DNA from: Aquisalimonas sp.
GTDB taxonomy: Bacteria; Pseudomonadota; Gammaproteobacteria; Nitrococcales; Aquisalimonadaceae
Direction: 5' to 3'
Assembly: GCA_007126095.1 (NCBI GenBank)
Contig: SLBZ01000087.1
Span: forward strand, 28,921 to 92,920
Length of the DNA: 64,000 bases
In this document: positions 44,534-55,383 of the stretch, piece by piece
Layout of the letters: each line of letters starts with the position of its first letter
Numbering within the stretch: position 1 is the stretch's first letter
Notes under the pieces: generated by a model
The model's database searches: none
What the model saw: only the letters and a program-made list of their open reading frames with translations
What the model was told of the DNA's origin: nothing
Made by a program: the position numbers and the translations under genes

Positions 44534-45978
44534 TCCGCCTCCTCTCGATTCACGCCCACGGCCCGCACATGGACCGTGAGACCGTCCACGCGGCTCACCC
44601 GGACGGTATCACCCTTGCGGACCTCGCCGTCGCCTTCAAGAACCGCATTCCAGATCTCGCCAAGCAACCTCACCTTGCCGCGGCCATCACGGAAATCCGC
44701 TGCGGCCTCGGCCGACTCCTCCACCATCTGTTCGGCACCTGAGGCAACACGCCGCCGATGCGACCGAACAGCCATGGTGGCAATACCGAAGATCACCACG
44801 AAGCTGACCGCCGACACGCCAATGACGACAGCCAGCGACAGCTCATAAGCCTCGACGCCGGTATCAACCAGGAGCAGCGACCCGAGCACGAACGCAGCCA
44901 GCCCACCAATCCCCAGTATTCCGAAGCTGGGCATGAACGCCTCCCCGACCATGAAGGCGGCGCCGAGAAGCATCAGACCGAGCCCCGCGTAATTGATCGG
45001 CAGTGCCTGGAAGGCAAACAGGGCTAGCAGCAGACTGATGCTCCCCAGAACGCCTGGCACGATGGCGCCCGGATTGGCCAGTTCGAAGATGATGCCGTAG
45101 ATCCCCACCAGCATGAGAATGTAGGCCACGTTCGGGTTGGTTATCACCGACAGCAATTCGTTGCGCCAGTCGGGCTCGATGATCTCCAGGGTGAGCCCCT
45201 CCGTCTCCAGCGTGATGTCGCCGGTACTGGTGCGCACTTCACGGCCATCGATCTGCGCGAGCAGATCATCCATGTCATCAGCGATGAGGTCGATGACATT
45301 CAACTCCAGCGCCTCGGTCGATCCGATGCTGGCGGCCTCCCGAACCGCCTTCTCGGCCCAGTCGGCATTCCGGCCCCGCATCTCCGCCAGGGAGCGGATG
45401 TAGGAGACGGCATCGTTGATTATCTTGCGCTCCATGGCGCTGGAGGGCTGGGGCGCGCCGTTGCCGTTGCCATTGCCCTCGTCCGCAGCCTCGTCGTCGC
45501 CGTTCCCGCCGTTGCCATTGCCGTTGCCATTGCCGTTGTCCGCTTCCTCGTCGGCCTCACCCTCGTCATCGCCCTCACCGCCGGGCATCCCTCCTCCCAT
45601 CTGCACCGGCGTTGCGGCGCCGATGGTGGTCCCGGGCGCCATGGCGGCAACGTGCGAGGCATACATGATGTAGGTGCCGGCACTGGTCGCACGCGAGCCG
45701 CTGGGCGACACGTAAGTCGCCACGGGAACGGGGGATTCGACGATTGCCTCGATGATGTCACGCATGGAGCTGTCCAGCCCGCCGGGCGTGTTCATGCGCA
45801 GAATGACGAGTTCTGCGTCACGCTCCGCGGCGCGATCAATGCCGCGGCTCACGTAGTCGAGAGTCGCCGGGCCAATGGCCCCGCGGATGTCCAGCACGTA
45901 ACCACCGGGAGCCTCATCGGCTCGACCCGCCGTGAGTGCCAGCGTGACCAGAAGGACCATCGCGAGAAGACGTTTCAT
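44530..45978 (-). CDS. NfeD/SppA-like membrane serine protease with an acidic Asn-Gly insert
   Basis: A 482-residue protein with a signal peptide, a ClpP-like protease domain and four or five C-terminal helices plus an NfeD OB domain (GKVRLLGEIWNAV). The Ser/Lys dyad is Ser99 in RATSAGTYI and Lys185 in ERKIINDA. Between them residues 128-180 form a low-complexity insert of Gly, Asp, Glu and repeated Asn-Gly pairs, absent from typical family members; the DNA is a run of GTTGCC/GTTGCCATTGCC-like repeats. It may act on membrane proteins with stomatin partners, but no stomatin gene is adjacent. Confidence 0.85.
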   Translation of the reverse strand: MKRLLAMVLLVTLALTAGRADEAPGGYVLDIRGAIGPATLDYVSRGIDRAAERDAELVILRMNTPGGLDSSMRDIIEAIVESPVPVATYVSPSGSRATSAGTYIMYASHVAAMAPGTTIGAATPVQMGGGMPGGEGDDEGEADEEADNGNGNGNGNGGNGDDEAADEGNGNGNGAPQPSSAMERKIINDAVSYIRSLAEMRGRNADWAEKAVREAASIGSTEALELNVIDLIADDMDDLLAQIDGREVRTSTGDITLETEGLTLEIIEPDWRNELLSVITNPNVAYILMLVGIYGIIFELANPGAIVPGVLGSISLLLALFAFQALPINYAGLGLMLLGAAFMVGEAFMPSFGILGIGGLAAFVLGSLLLVDTGVEAYELSLAVVIGVSAVSFVVIFGIATMAVRSHRRRVASGAEQMVEESAEAAADFRDGRGKVRLLGEIWNAVLEGDGEVRKGDTVRVSRVDGLTVHVRAVGVNREEAE

Positions 45979-46086
45979 GCCACCGGAACCGGTTCGAGGT
46001 GTGAGTTACAGCAGCCCGCAACGGCGCGGACGCTCTGGTGTCCAACATACCGCACGTCCGGCAATAACGCTACGAGGAGAGGGGGA

Positions 46087-46111
46087 ACGGGACGGCAGCG
46101 TGCCGTCCCGT
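46087..46111 (-). terminator. Hairpin after adk
   Basis: ACGGGACGGCA and TGCCGTCCCGT are exact 11-base arms around GCG, 11 bases beyond the adk stop. No strong T run, so moderate support. Confidence 0.6.
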
Positions 46112-46121
46112 CAGAAGTGGA

Positions 46122-46793
<672 letters not shown>

Positions 46794-46932
46794 TCACTCC
46801 AATACTAGAAAATCGGTTCTCTCGACGGCGCCCGGCGCGGTGAGCCTGCTGTCACTGCCCCGGGCCCTTGCTGGCGGCACGCGAGGCGCCGGAGACCCGG
46901 AGGCGGATGGCGCTTCCACGGGGCCTGACGCC

Positions 46933-47841
46933 ATGGCCGGCAACGCACTGATCAATCTGGTGAAACATGCCTTCCGGGCATCCAGCCATCGGAGTGTGGC
47001 GACCACCGTCGGCGGCCTTTCTGCCCGCATGACCACAGGGCTCATGGCGTTGGGCGTGCTCATTTTTTCGGCGCTGAGCGTATCACCCGCCCATGCGGAC
47101 TGCAACGCGGAGCCGGCCCAGGGTATCAACTGGGCGGGGTGCGACAAGCAGGGGGCGGAGCTGGAAGGGGCCACTCTGAACCGGGCCCTGCTTCGGCGTA
47201 TCGACTTCACCGGCGCCATGCTTCAGGGCGTCAATCTCGAGGGGGCCGTCGTCACGGATGCGTCACTGGATGAAGCGGACCTCCGGAATGGTCAACTGAG
47301 GCGTGCCGATTTCGGTGCATCCAGGCTGGCTCGGGCGCAGTTCGACGGCGCCGACCTCAAGGGTGCCCGCTTTGTCTCCTCCAGTCTTCCGGAAGCAAGT
47401 TTTGTCGGCGCCGACCTGGAGGACGTGCGGTTCGACTCCGCCGATCTGACTGCCAGCCGCTTCAATGAAGCGCGCCTGAGCGGTGCGAGCTTTTACAACG
47501 CCCGCCTTCAGGGCGTGGATTTCACCGATGCGCAAGCCAACAACAGCAGGTTCACGCGTGCCAACCTGGAGGGCGCACGCCTCCGCGGAGCCGACCTCAG
47601 TGACGCCAACCTGGAACAGGTGAATCTGGAAGGAGCGGACCTCACCGGGGCCAACCTGCGCGGCGCCAATCTGGACAGGGCATCGCTGGACGGCGCCGAT
47701 TTCACCGGCGCCAATCTGGAGCGGGCCGATCTCCGCAACGCCTCGACCCGGGGAACGGTTTTCGAGGAAGCAAGACTGGGCAATGCGACCTGGACTGACC
47801 GCCGCCATTGCCGGCCACGCAGTGTCGGGGACTGTGATTAA
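46933..47841 (+). CDS. Exported pentapeptide-repeat protein
   Basis: A 302-residue protein with a hydrophobic signal segment (about 37-53, ending SPAHA-DC) and then about 35 repeats of the A(D/N)LXX type (GADLKGAR, GANLRGANL, GADFTGANL) from about residue 65 to 290. These fold as a right-handed quadrilateral beta-helix. Some members mimic DNA and protect gyrase, but an exported one more likely binds another surface. The true start is uncertain: ATG at 46933, GTG near 46996 and ATG at 47029 are all possible. The stop overlaps the convergent NRDE gene. Confidence 0.75.
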   Translation: MAGNALINLVKHAFRASSHRSVATTVGGLSARMTTGLMALGVLIFSALSVSPAHADCNAEPAQGINWAGCDKQGAELEGATLNRALLRRIDFTGAMLQGVNLEGAVVTDASLDEADLRNGQLRRADFGASRLARAQFDGADLKGARFVSSSLPEASFVGADLEDVRFDSADLTASRFNEARLSGASFYNARLQGVDFTDAQANNSRFTRANLEGARLRGADLSDANLEQVNLEGADLTGANLRGANLDRASLDGADFTGANLERADLRNASTRGTVFEEARLGNATWTDRRHCRPRSVGDCD

Positions 47842-48605
47842 GGCGCCGGCGCCTGCCAGCGGAAGGCGCGGTCGTCCAGGCAGTCGCCACTCGGCCCGAA
47901 TGACCGCTCGCGTACCGCCACTGCGCCATCGGCGCTCACCATGACCACCGTGGAAGCCCGGGTACCGTAAGCTTCACTGACAATGAACGGGCTGGAAAGC
48001 AGCCGCTCCCAGTCCTTTGGAATACCGGTATCCGGCAACGACCCGTCCGCCGCGAGACGCCGGTCCGCCAGCAGGTCCAGCAATGCCTCGCTATCGGGCT
48101 GCTCGCCACCGCGGACCATGGTGTCGAGCCGGTCCCGCACCCGGATCAGCTTGGGCCACGGGGTGTTCAGCAGCCCGTTACTGAGTCCATGTATGCCGGC
48201 GGGCACCGTGCGCACGCCGCCTTCCTGGTTGGAGTAGTAGTACAGGCACTCGACGCCACCCCACAACAGGTTGAACCCGTTGTAGCGGCTGCCACAGGCC
48301 TCCAGCTCAGTGCTGAACGCACCGAGGTCCTCAGCGGTAAGGGCATCCACAACCAGCTGCCCACGGGAAATGGCATCGCTACGCTGCAGCTCGGGGTCGC
48401 GATAGTTGGTCACCGTGGCGAAGCGCCCGGAGGGCGTGACGCCTAGCCAGGTTCCGCCGGCGGTGAGGTCGCGCCCGGCAAGCAGACGCGGGTCCTGCCA
48501 CCAGTGCATCGGCTCCGTGGGACGGTGGTGGTATTCGTCCCGGTTGCCGACGACGATCAGCGGATAGTCGGGGTGACACCCGACCGCAAAGGCCAGCAGG
48601 CACAT
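47838..48605 (-). CDS. NRDE-family protein
   Basis: A 255-residue member of the NRDE (TANGO2-like) family. It begins MCLLAFAV and contains the NRDEYHHRPTEP element (residues 21-32), an N-terminal-nucleophile-like arrangement with Cys2. GTWLGVTPSGRFATVTNYRDP is also conserved. TANGO2 relatives are linked to haem and lipid handling, but the bacterial role is open. It starts three bases from the end of bamB, so it is probably transcribed with it. Confidence 0.85.
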   Translation of the reverse strand: MCLLAFAVGCHPDYPLIVVGNRDEYHHRPTEPMHWWQDPRLLAGRDLTAGGTWLGVTPSGRFATVTNYRDPELQRSDAISRGQLVVDALTAEDLGAFSTELEACGSRYNGFNLLWGGVECLYYYSNQEGGVRTVPAGIHGLSNGLLNTPWPKLIRVRDRLDTMVRGGEQPDSEALLDLLADRRLAADGSLPDTGIPKDWERLLSSPFIVSEAYGTRASTVVMVSADGAVAVRERSFGPSGDCLDDRAFRWQAPAP

Positions 48606-48608
48606 GCG

Positions 48609-49772
48609 CTACTCCGCGTCGCGATCACGCAGATGATAGCGCATCAGGTAGCCGTCGTCGGTCAGTACGAGCACGCCATCACCGTCACTGACGGGCGCCT
48701 GCGAGATGCGATCGTCTTCCGAGATCTGCCGTCGCGCCAGAATCCGCCCATCCTGCGCGGACAACACGGTCAGCCGTCCGGTGTGGTCACCGAACACCAC
48801 GTAAGCGCCGTGCGCCGTCGGTGCCGTGGCGTTGAGCCCTTCCGTGTCGTTCTGACGCCAGATCGACGCACCGGTGCGCCGGTCCACGGCCCAGACGCGG
48901 CCGCGCTCGTCGGTGACGTAAACCCGCTCGTCATCCACGCCCATGCCGGAGTGGGAGGAGAACTCGCGGTCCCAGTACACATCACCATCAGAAGGCGACA
49001 CCGCCATCAGGCGCCCGCGATAACCGACCACGTACAGCGTGCCGTCAAACAGCACGGGGGTGGCATCGATGTCGCGAACCCGGTCCAGGTCGGCACTGCC
49101 GCGTGGCTCCGAGACGGTCACCTGCCACGCAGGCTCGCCGTCGCTGGCACGCAGAGCTTGCAGCACACCGTTCTCGAACCCGATCGCAACATTGCCGTTG
49201 AGCTGCACCGGGTGACTGGAACCGCGCAGGGAGAGCGAAGGCACACTCACGTCGTGCACCCAGCGACGAGAACCGGAGTCACGGCTGAACCCGTACACGC
49301 GGCCATCGGCACTGCGCACGACCACGACATCGTCGTCAATCGTCGGCAGAGTGAGCACCTCACTGCTCACCCGCGCCTCCCAGATCTGCTCGCCGGTCTC
49401 CGGCTCAAGTGCGACGACCCGCCCCTTGCGGGTGCCGACCACGACCATGTCCTCGGCAATTGCAGGTCCGCCGGAGATCCCGGAGCCGATACTGAACCGC
49501 CAGCTCAGCCGCCCGGTCTCGGCGCTGTACGCGCTGACACGTCCTCGGCGGTCGGAGACGTATACCTGGCCGTCGACCAGCACCGGCGGAAGCGCCTCTC
49601 CCTCGGTCTGGACGCCGGAGCCTGCGCGCCGATGCCACTCCCGCTCGGCGAGAACTTCCGGCTGGCCATCGCGGAGATCGTCCGAGGGCGTCGCACGTTC
49701 GGACGTGGTACCGCAGCCGGCAAGGGCCAGAGCCACCCCCGCCAGCACCAGCAGCATGACCCGATGTCTCAC
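48609..49772 (-). CDS. bamB: Outer-membrane assembly factor BamB
   Basis: A 387-residue lipoprotein. Signal peptide with lipobox ALAGC (Cys about 19), then an eight-bladed PQQ-like beta-propeller with recurrent blades such as GRVVALEPETGEQIWEARV and GRVWAVDRRTGASIW. BamB scaffolds outer-membrane protein insertion by BamA. ATG at 49772 overlaps the yfgM stop (ATGA). In many relatives der follows; here an NRDE gene does. Confidence 0.93.
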   Translation of the reverse strand: MRHRVMLLVLAGVALALAGCGTTSERATPSDDLRDGQPEVLAEREWHRRAGSGVQTEGEALPPVLVDGQVYVSDRRGRVSAYSAETGRLSWRFSIGSGISGGPAIAEDMVVVGTRKGRVVALEPETGEQIWEARVSSEVLTLPTIDDDVVVVRSADGRVYGFSRDSGSRRWVHDVSVPSLSLRGSSHPVQLNGNVAIGFENGVLQALRASDGEPAWQVTVSEPRGSADLDRVRDIDATPVLFDGTLYVVGYRGRLMAVSPSDGDVYWDREFSSHSGMGVDDERVYVTDERGRVWAVDRRTGASIWRQNDTEGLNATAPTAHGAYVVFGDHTGRLTVLSAQDGRILARRQISEDDRISQAPVSDGDGVLVLTDDGYLMRYHLRDRDAE

Positions 49773-50401
49773 GCTGACGCCTCCCCACCGATCTCGTTGA
49801 GCTTGAGTTCGATCAGCGTCCGGCGCATCTGGGAAACGGAATCGACGCCGAGCGCATGCTGATACGCTGTGCGGGCCTTCTCCCGGTCGCCGCGGGCCGC
49901 GTGGATATCACCCCGCAGCTCCTGGTACCGGGCCTCGTACGGACCATCCTCGGCATCCTCGAGAACGGCAAGGGCCTCGTCGAGGCGGTCATGGCCGTAG
50001 TGAATCTGGGCAAGACGCAGCCGGGCCAGATCCCGGAATGGTTTGTCCGAGGCGTTGTCGATCACCCACTGCAGCGTCTCCGACGCCGCGTCCGCGGCGT
50101 CCTGCTGCGCCTGATAGGTGGCCAGCTGCATGCCGGCCATCGCAGCATAGGTGCTGGAGCCGAAGTCATCCAGTACGCGCTGGCCGCGGCGAACGACGGT
50201 ATCCGCATCGGCGCCGGTGTCCCGTGCCTCGACGAAATGCATGTATGCGGCCGACGCCGCCTCGGCCTGACGGTCCTGATAAGCACCCCACTGCTGCCAG
50301 CCGATCACCCCGCCAACGGCGATGATGATACCGGCGATCACGGCACGACCGTGCTCCTGCCACCACTGACGCAGCTTCTCGACCTGTTCTTCATCACTCA
50401 T
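49769..50401 (-). CDS. yfgM: YfgM-type TPR membrane protein
   Basis: A 210-residue protein with a short cytoplasmic N-terminus (EEQVEKLRQWWQEHGRAV), one transmembrane helix (about 22-42) and a periplasmic TPR region (about 50-205). YfgM interacts with PpiD at the Sec translocon and binds envelope proteins. It lies between hisS and bamB, as in E. coli. Confidence 0.88.
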   Translation of the reverse strand: MSDEEQVEKLRQWWQEHGRAVIAGIIIAVGGVIGWQQWGAYQDRQAEAASAAYMHFVEARDTGADADTVVRRGQRVLDDFGSSTYAAMAGMQLATYQAQQDAADAASETLQWVIDNASDKPFRDLARLRLAQIHYGHDRLDEALAVLEDAEDGPYEARYQELRGDIHAARGDREKARTAYQHALGVDSVSQMRRTLIELKLNEIGGEASA

Positions 50402-50434
50402 GCGTTGATCCCGTCCTTCGTGACTTGCGCGCCT

Positions 50435-51706
50435 TTAGTCCAGGCGCTCGCGCAATACCCGGGGCAGCTCCGTGCGGGTCACGGTCAACTGGTCCCCGCC
50501 ACCGTGCAGATCCTTGACGGCCACCTCGCCCCGTGCGACCTCGTTCTCGCCCATGACCACAGCGAGCCGCGCACCCAGGCGATCCGCCCGTTTGAACTGG
50601 CTCTTGAAGCTGCCGCCACCGCAGTGGGTTACAAGACGCAGACCGGTAATGGCGTCCCTGAGTTCCTCGGCCAGCACAAGCCCCTCCCGTGCCGCGGCAT
50701 CACCGGACAACACGAGATAGACGTCCGGCGCTGGTGGAGCCGGGGCCTTGCCACCATCCTCCAGCAGCGCCACCAGGCGCTCAACCCCCAGCGCGAAGCC
50801 GATTGCCGGCGTGGCGCGACCGCCGATCTGCTCCACGAGGCCATCGTAACGGCCACCGGCGCAGACGGTCCCCTGTGCACCGAGCTGGTCGGTCACCCAC
50901 TCGAAAACCGTGCGGCCATAGTAGTCCAGGCCGCGAACCAGTTGCGTGTTCACGGTGTAGGCAATGCCCGCTCGATCCAGGATGGCGCAGAGATCGCGGA
51001 AGTGCTCCCGGCTCTCGGCGTCGATCCAGTCCGCGAGCGCAGGCGCCCCCTCCAGGATCGCCCGCGTGTCCGGGTTCTTGGTATCGAGGATGCGCAGCGG
51101 GTTGCTGGACAACCGCCGGCGACTGTCCTCGTCGAGGGCGTCTTCATGGCCGCGCAGGTAATCCACCAGCGCGTCCCGGTACGCCGCGCGGGCTTCGGGC
51201 GTCCCCAGGGTGTTCAGCTCCAGGCGGATGTCGTCGAGACCGACGGCGCGCAACATGCGCGCTGCCAACAGTATGACTTCGGCATCGATATCCGGGCCGG
51301 GCAGCCCGAACACCTCCACCCCCACCTGATTGAACTGGCGGTACCGCCCCTTCTGCGGCCGCTCGTGCCGAAACATGCTGCCGCAATACCACAGCCGCGG
51401 CTGGCGATTATGGAAAAGGCCGTGCTGGATGCCGGCGCGAACGCAGCCGGCAGTGCCCTCCGGCCGCAGACTGAGGCTGTCGCCGTTGCGGTCGTCGAAG
51501 GTGTACATCTCCTTTTCGACGATATCGGTCACTTCACCGATGGAGCGGGAGAAAAGCTCCGTCTTCTCCAGCAGCGGCAGGCGAATCTCTTCGTAACCGT
51601 AGGCGTCCAGGGTCGCGCGCAGGCGCTCCTCCACGAACTGCCACACGGGCGTTTGCTCCGGCAGGATATCGCCGAATCCCCTGACGGACTGGATTGTCGT
51701 AGCCAA
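50435..51706 (-). CDS. hisS: Histidyl-tRNA synthetase
   Basis: A 423-residue class II synthetase. It has motif 1 near residue 25-60, motif 2 ([19 protein letters not shown]), the histidine-specific [14 protein letters not shown] and the motif 3 FALGVERL, followed by an anticodon-binding domain. It charges tRNA-His. ATG at 51706. ispG, usual between rodZ and hisS, is absent here. Confidence 0.96.
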   Translation of the reverse strand: MATTIQSVRGFGDILPEQTPVWQFVEERLRATLDAYGYEEIRLPLLEKTELFSRSIGEVTDIVEKEMYTFDDRNGDSLSLRPEGTAGCVRAGIQHGLFHNRQPRLWYCGSMFRHERPQKGRYRQFNQVGVEVFGLPGPDIDAEVILLAARMLRAVGLDDIRLELNTLGTPEARAAYRDALVDYLRGHEDALDEDSRRRLSSNPLRILDTKNPDTRAILEGAPALADWIDAESREHFRDLCAILDRAGIAYTVNTQLVRGLDYYGRTVFEWVTDQLGAQGTVCAGGRYDGLVEQIGGRATPAIGFALGVERLVALLEDGGKAPAPPAPDVYLVLSGDAAAREGLVLAEELRDAITGLRLVTHCGGGSFKSQFKRADRLGARLAVVMGENEVARGEVAVKDLHGGGDQLTVTRTELPRVLRERLD

Positions 51707-51760
51707 TGGGCCTCCCTGTTGTTTCCACTGCTCCGGGGTCGGAGCACGTTACGGGCGGGT

Positions 51761-52894
51761 TCAAGGCACCTCGACCCGTACGACCCGGCCCGGCCGCTCG
51801 GGCCCGAGTTCGATCTCTTCGTCGCCGAAGTAGACGCTGACCCGCGTCACGTCGCCGACCAGCACGGAAAACGGTGCCTCACCCTCAAGCACCTGCTCGC
51901 CCTCTTCCTGGACCAGCCCGTAGAGCAGCCGCTCGCCGCGGGCGTCCGTCACCTCCATCCATGCCGGCCCGGCAAAATCGAGCACCAGCTCTTCCGGATC
52001 GGTCAGCGGTGGCAGCTCGGTTTCCGCGTCGGCTTCTCCGGCCTCCTCGTCCGGCGCGGCGTCGATTGCCGGCGCAGGCTCCGACGACGCCAGATCGGGC
52101 TCCACGGCCTCGTCGAGAGACTCTTCGTCGCTCCCCAGCGTCAGGCCATCATCGCTGCCCGCCAGGGGGTCGTCCGCGTCATCGACCGTCGCCGGCGGCT
52201 CTTCGGTTCCCAGAGCGAGCGGCTCATCGGCGGCCAGCTCATCGGCCAGCGTGTCGGGGTCGAGCATCGCGGCCGGGGCATCATCCGCTGCGTCTTCATC
52301 CGGCGTGGCCTCGACCACCGGTTCGTCCTGGAGCTCCACCGGGTCCGAGTCATCCTCCAGCGCGGCGAGACCGTCGTCGTCGGCCGGGTCGGCGACGTCA
52401 TCCTCGGCAGTGGCCTCAGGCACCTGGTCGGCGTCCGGCCCGGCCATCTCGGCAGGCGGATCTTCCGAGAGGAAGGGCGCCGTGCGGTCGAGAAACCACC
52501 AGCCGGCACCGGCGATTACGGCAAACACCACAACCCCCACACCCGTGAGAGCAAGCAGACGGGGCATCTGCGGCGAGGTGTCCACGGAAGAGCTGACTTT
52601 GAGGGTCGGCTCGCCGCCGCCCATGGACACGTCGACACGGCGCATCAACTCCTCACTGTCGAGCTCCAGCAGACCCGCATACGCCCGGATGTATCCCCGC
52701 ACGAACGGCCCGGGCGGCAGGTTGTCCCAGTTCTCCGCTTCCAGATCCTCGATGGTCTGCACGGAGAGGTGCAGCGCCGTTGCCACATCCCCCGTTGTCA
52801 TGCCCTTTTCGGAGCGAGCGGCCCGCAGTTCCACCCCGGGCCCCGTTACGGCGCTGCCGACGCCTTCCTGTTCTTCGTTATCATTATCAGTCAT
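51761..52894 (-). CDS. rodZ: RodZ-like helix-turn-helix membrane protein
   Basis: A 377-residue protein. An N-terminal helix-turn-helix (about 25-95; MTTGDVATALHLSVQTIEDLE) binds MreB in RodZ. One membrane helix follows (about 112-135), then a very acidic periplasmic linker (about 140-290, rich in Asp/Glu/Ala) and a C-terminal DUF4115 beta domain (LVLDFAGPAWMEVTDARGERLLYG). It helps keep rod shape. ATG at 52894 overlaps the end of pilF. The linker is longer and more acidic than in E. coli, in line with a salt-adapted proteome. Confidence 0.88.
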   Translation of the reverse strand: MTDNDNEEQEGVGSAVTGPGVELRAARSEKGMTTGDVATALHLSVQTIEDLEAENWDNLPPGPFVRGYIRAYAGLLELDSEELMRRVDVSMGGGEPTLKVSSSVDTSPQMPRLLALTGVGVVVFAVIAGAGWWFLDRTAPFLSEDPPAEMAGPDADQVPEATAEDDVADPADDDGLAALEDDSDPVELQDEPVVEATPDEDAADDAPAAMLDPDTLADELAADEPLALGTEEPPATVDDADDPLAGSDDGLTLGSDEESLDEAVEPDLASSEPAPAIDAAPDEEAGEADAETELPPLTDPEELVLDFAGPAWMEVTDARGERLLYGLVQEEGEQVLEGEAPFSVLVGDVTRVSVYFGDEEIELGPERPGRVVRVEVP

Positions 52895-53630
52895 GGCGAT
52901 CCATCCGGCGCAGTGCCTGCGCCTCATCCGAGTCGGGAAAATCGGAGCGCAGTCTCAGCGCGTAGCTGGCTGCCTCATCGTTGTTATCAAGCGCATCCTC
53001 GATACGCACACCCAGCCAGAGCGTCGCCGCGTTCTGGCTCCGTTGCTCCATCAGACGCTGGTAGTAACCCCGTGCAGACAGGTAGTCACCGTTCTCATAC
53101 CGGAGTTCGGCCAGGTGCCGCAGGGCTGGCGCGAAACGGGATTCGTGCTGCAGGGCACGCCGCAGATACTCCTCCGCCTCGTCCGGACGGTCGTCGCGCA
53201 TCGCACATAGCCCGGCATTGGCCAGCGCCACGTGGCGCCGCTGGTAGAGCGAGTCGTCAATGGCGTACTGGAACTGCTGGCCAGCCTCGTCGTAGCGCCC
53301 CTGGCTGCACAGGAACCGGCCGTAATTGTTGCGCACCGATGACTGCTCGTCGTCCAGACGCAGCGAGCGGCGGAAATGGTGATCCGCATCATCATGGTCG
53401 CCGAGGCGTTCGGCGAGCACCGCTTTCGCCGCATGGGCTTCCGGGTTGCGCCGGTCCTGTTCCAGCGCCTTTTCCAGGGATTCACTGGCCTGATTGAGGT
53501 TGCCCTGCTGCATGTAATTGATGCCGAGCTGCGTATTGATGCTCGACGCTTCCCGGCCCTGCTGCCCGCCGGCGCAGCCCACGACCACCAACACCACGAA
53601 CACCAGACTCACACGCAGGAATCGCATCAT
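52887..53630 (-). CDS. pilF: Type IV pilus biogenesis TPR lipoprotein (PilF/PilW)
   Basis: A 247-residue TPR protein with a lipoprotein signal (VVVGCAGG, Cys about 19). About six TPR motifs such as [21 protein letters not shown] and [17 protein letters not shown] fill the chain. PilF/PilW is the pilotin needed for PilQ secretin assembly. It overlaps rlmN upstream and rodZ downstream (ATGACTGA), so the three are coupled. Confidence 0.88.
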   Translation of the reverse strand: MMRFLRVSLVFVVLVVVGCAGGQQGREASSINTQLGINYMQQGNLNQASESLEKALEQDRRNPEAHAAKAVLAERLGDHDDADHHFRRSLRLDDEQSSVRNNYGRFLCSQGRYDEAGQQFQYAIDDSLYQRRHVALANAGLCAMRDDRPDEAEEYLRRALQHESRFAPALRHLAELRYENGDYLSARGYYQRLMEQRSQNAATLWLGVRIEDALDNNDEAASYALRLRSDFPDSDEAQALRRMDRHD

Positions 53631-54778
53631 GGCTGGGTCGCCTGCTCCCGCTCGGCCCGTTTCTGCCGTCGCCGCGTGCGATCGGCCACCTTGCCGACCA
53701 ACTGGCCGCAGGCACCGTCGATGTCGTCACCGCGGGTCTTGCGGGTAGTGGAGACGAGCCCGGCATTGCTCAGAATGTTGCTGAACGCCCGGATCCGCTC
53801 ATCGCTGGAGCGCTCATAGGGTGCCTCCGGAAACGGATTGAACGGAATCAGGTTCACCTTGGACGGAATGCCTTTCAGCAGCCGGGCGAGCTGACGCGCA
53901 TGGTCGTCGGAGTCGTTCACCCCGTCGAGCATGACGTACTCCCAGGTGATGCTCCGATGCGGCTTGTCGGCGATGTAGCGGCGGCAGGCCGCCAGCAAAT
54001 CCGCGATGGGGTGCTTCTTGTTGATCGGCACCAGCTCGTCGCGCAGCGCGTCGTTGGGCGCATGCAGTGACACGGCCAGGCTGATGTCACTCACTTCCGT
54101 GAGCTTGTCCAGATACGGTATGACGCCGGAGGTACTCAGAGTGACGCGCCGTTTGGAGAGACCGTAGGCGTGGTCGTCCTTCATGAGCTCCGAGGCGGGC
54201 ACGACGTTCTTGAAGTTGAGCAGAGGCTCGCCCATGCCCATGAACACCACGTTGGTCACCTGCCGCCCGGTGCCCTCCTTCTCGAGCATGCGCCAGACAT
54301 ACCACAGCTGGCCGATGATCTCGGCCGTGGAGAGGTTGCGATTGAAGCCCTGATACCCAGTGGAGCAGAAAGTGCATTCCAGGGCGCACCCAACCTGGGA
54401 GGAAATGCACAGGGTCTCGCGGCTCTTCTCCGGGATCAGAACCGCCTCGATGGCGTTGGAGCCGTCGAGCTGCAGAAGCCACTTGCGGGTACCGTCCGTA
54501 GACTCCTGGTCCATGACCGGCTCGGGCACCCGCACCTCGGCCATCTCCGCAAGCTTGGCACGCAGTGACTTGCTGAGGTCGGTCATGTCGTCGAAGTTGG
54601 TCACGCCGCGGGCGTGGACCCATTTGAGAATCTGGGACGCGCGAAAGGGCTTCTCGCCCATCTCGGCGAAAAGCCCTTCGAGCCCCTTGCGGTCGAGGCC
54701 CAGGAGATTCAGCTTCTCCGGGGCCTGGCCCGTTTTCGCGCCGTTCTCGGCGACAACCTTAACGGGAACAGATTTCAT
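53627..54778 (-). CDS. rlmN: 23S rRNA/tRNA m2A methyltransferase RlmN
   Basis: A 383-residue radical-SAM enzyme that methylates A2503 in 23S rRNA and A37 in some tRNAs. The Cys triad [13 protein letters not shown] binds the 4Fe-4S cluster, and the second catalytic Cys is in [11 protein letters not shown] near the end. ATG at 54778 (MKSVPVKVV), 20 bases inside ndk, fits coupling. The Lys/Arg-rich end is typical. Confidence 0.95.
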   Translation of the reverse strand: MKSVPVKVVAENGAKTGQAPEKLNLLGLDRKGLEGLFAEMGEKPFRASQILKWVHARGVTNFDDMTDLSKSLRAKLAEMAEVRVPEPVMDQESTDGTRKWLLQLDGSNAIEAVLIPEKSRETLCISSQVGCALECTFCSTGYQGFNRNLSTAEIIGQLWYVWRMLEKEGTGRQVTNVVFMGMGEPLLNFKNVVPASELMKDDHAYGLSKRRVTLSTSGVIPYLDKLTEVSDISLAVSLHAPNDALRDELVPINKKHPIADLLAACRRYIADKPHRSITWEYVMLDGVNDSDDHARQLARLLKGIPSKVNLIPFNPFPEAPYERSSDERIRAFSNILSNAGLVSTTRKTRGDDIDGACGQLVGKVADRTRRRQKRAEREQATQP

Positions 54779-55184
54779 CGGCCTTGAAGAAATACTCGAT
54801 CTCCTGCGCCGCCGTTTCCGGTGCATCGGAACCGTGCGCCGCGTTGGCGTCAATGCTCTCGGCGTAGTCGTGCCGGATGGTGCCGGCCAACGCTTCCTTG
54901 GGGTTGGTCGCCCCCATGATGTCGCGATTCTTGCGGATGGCGTCCTCGCCCTCGAGCACCTGCACCATCACGGGCCCGGAAATCATGAAGCCGACCAGAT
55001 CGTTGAAGAACGGGCGGTCCTTGTGTACTGCATAGAACCCCTCCGCCTGCTCCCGGCTCATGTGAACCATGCGGGCAGCAACGATTTTCAGACCGGCTTT
55101 CTCGAACCGGGTGTACAGCTCACCGATGACGTTCTTAGCGACGGCATCCGGCTTGATGATGGAAAGGGTACGTTCAACGGCCAT
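54759..55184 (-). CDS. ndk: Nucleoside diphosphate kinase
   Basis: A 141-residue kinase that makes NTPs from NDPs. The phosphorylated His is in [27 protein letters not shown] and [14 protein letters not shown] are conserved. ATG at 55184. It is upstream of rlmN, an order common in gammaproteobacteria, and its end overlaps rlmN. Confidence 0.96.
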   Translation of the reverse strand: MAVERTLSIIKPDAVAKNVIGELYTRFEKAGLKIVAARMVHMSREQAEGFYAVHKDRPFFNDLVGFMISGPVMVQVLEGEDAIRKNRDIMGATNPKEALAGTIRHDYAESIDANAAHGSDAPETAAQEIEYFFKADEICSR

Positions 55185-55383
55185 CCGGTTACTCCGTAAC
55201 TTAGTTGATTTGTCCGAGGACAACTGTGGACTGGATCATAAACAGGAACGTCTCCGGCATCCCCGATCAGACCGGGGCGCCGAGAGAATTCGCAAGGCGC
55301 GCTAGTGTACCGCCTGCGCAGGTAGGCGGCAATTTGCAGGCAATCCGGTAACGCCTTTCCCCGCTGCCGCGGCGATCAGGCGC

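Noticed and set aside
45439-45597. CRISPR-like or variable-number repeat array
   Set aside because: The six-base repeats are inside a coding frame giving Asn-Gly pairs, with no spacers.
49856-53497. A 1213-codon plus-strand open frame across hisS, rodZ and pilF
   Set aside because: It runs antisense to several well-supported genes and has the low-complexity Arg/Gln/Pro composition of an antisense frame.
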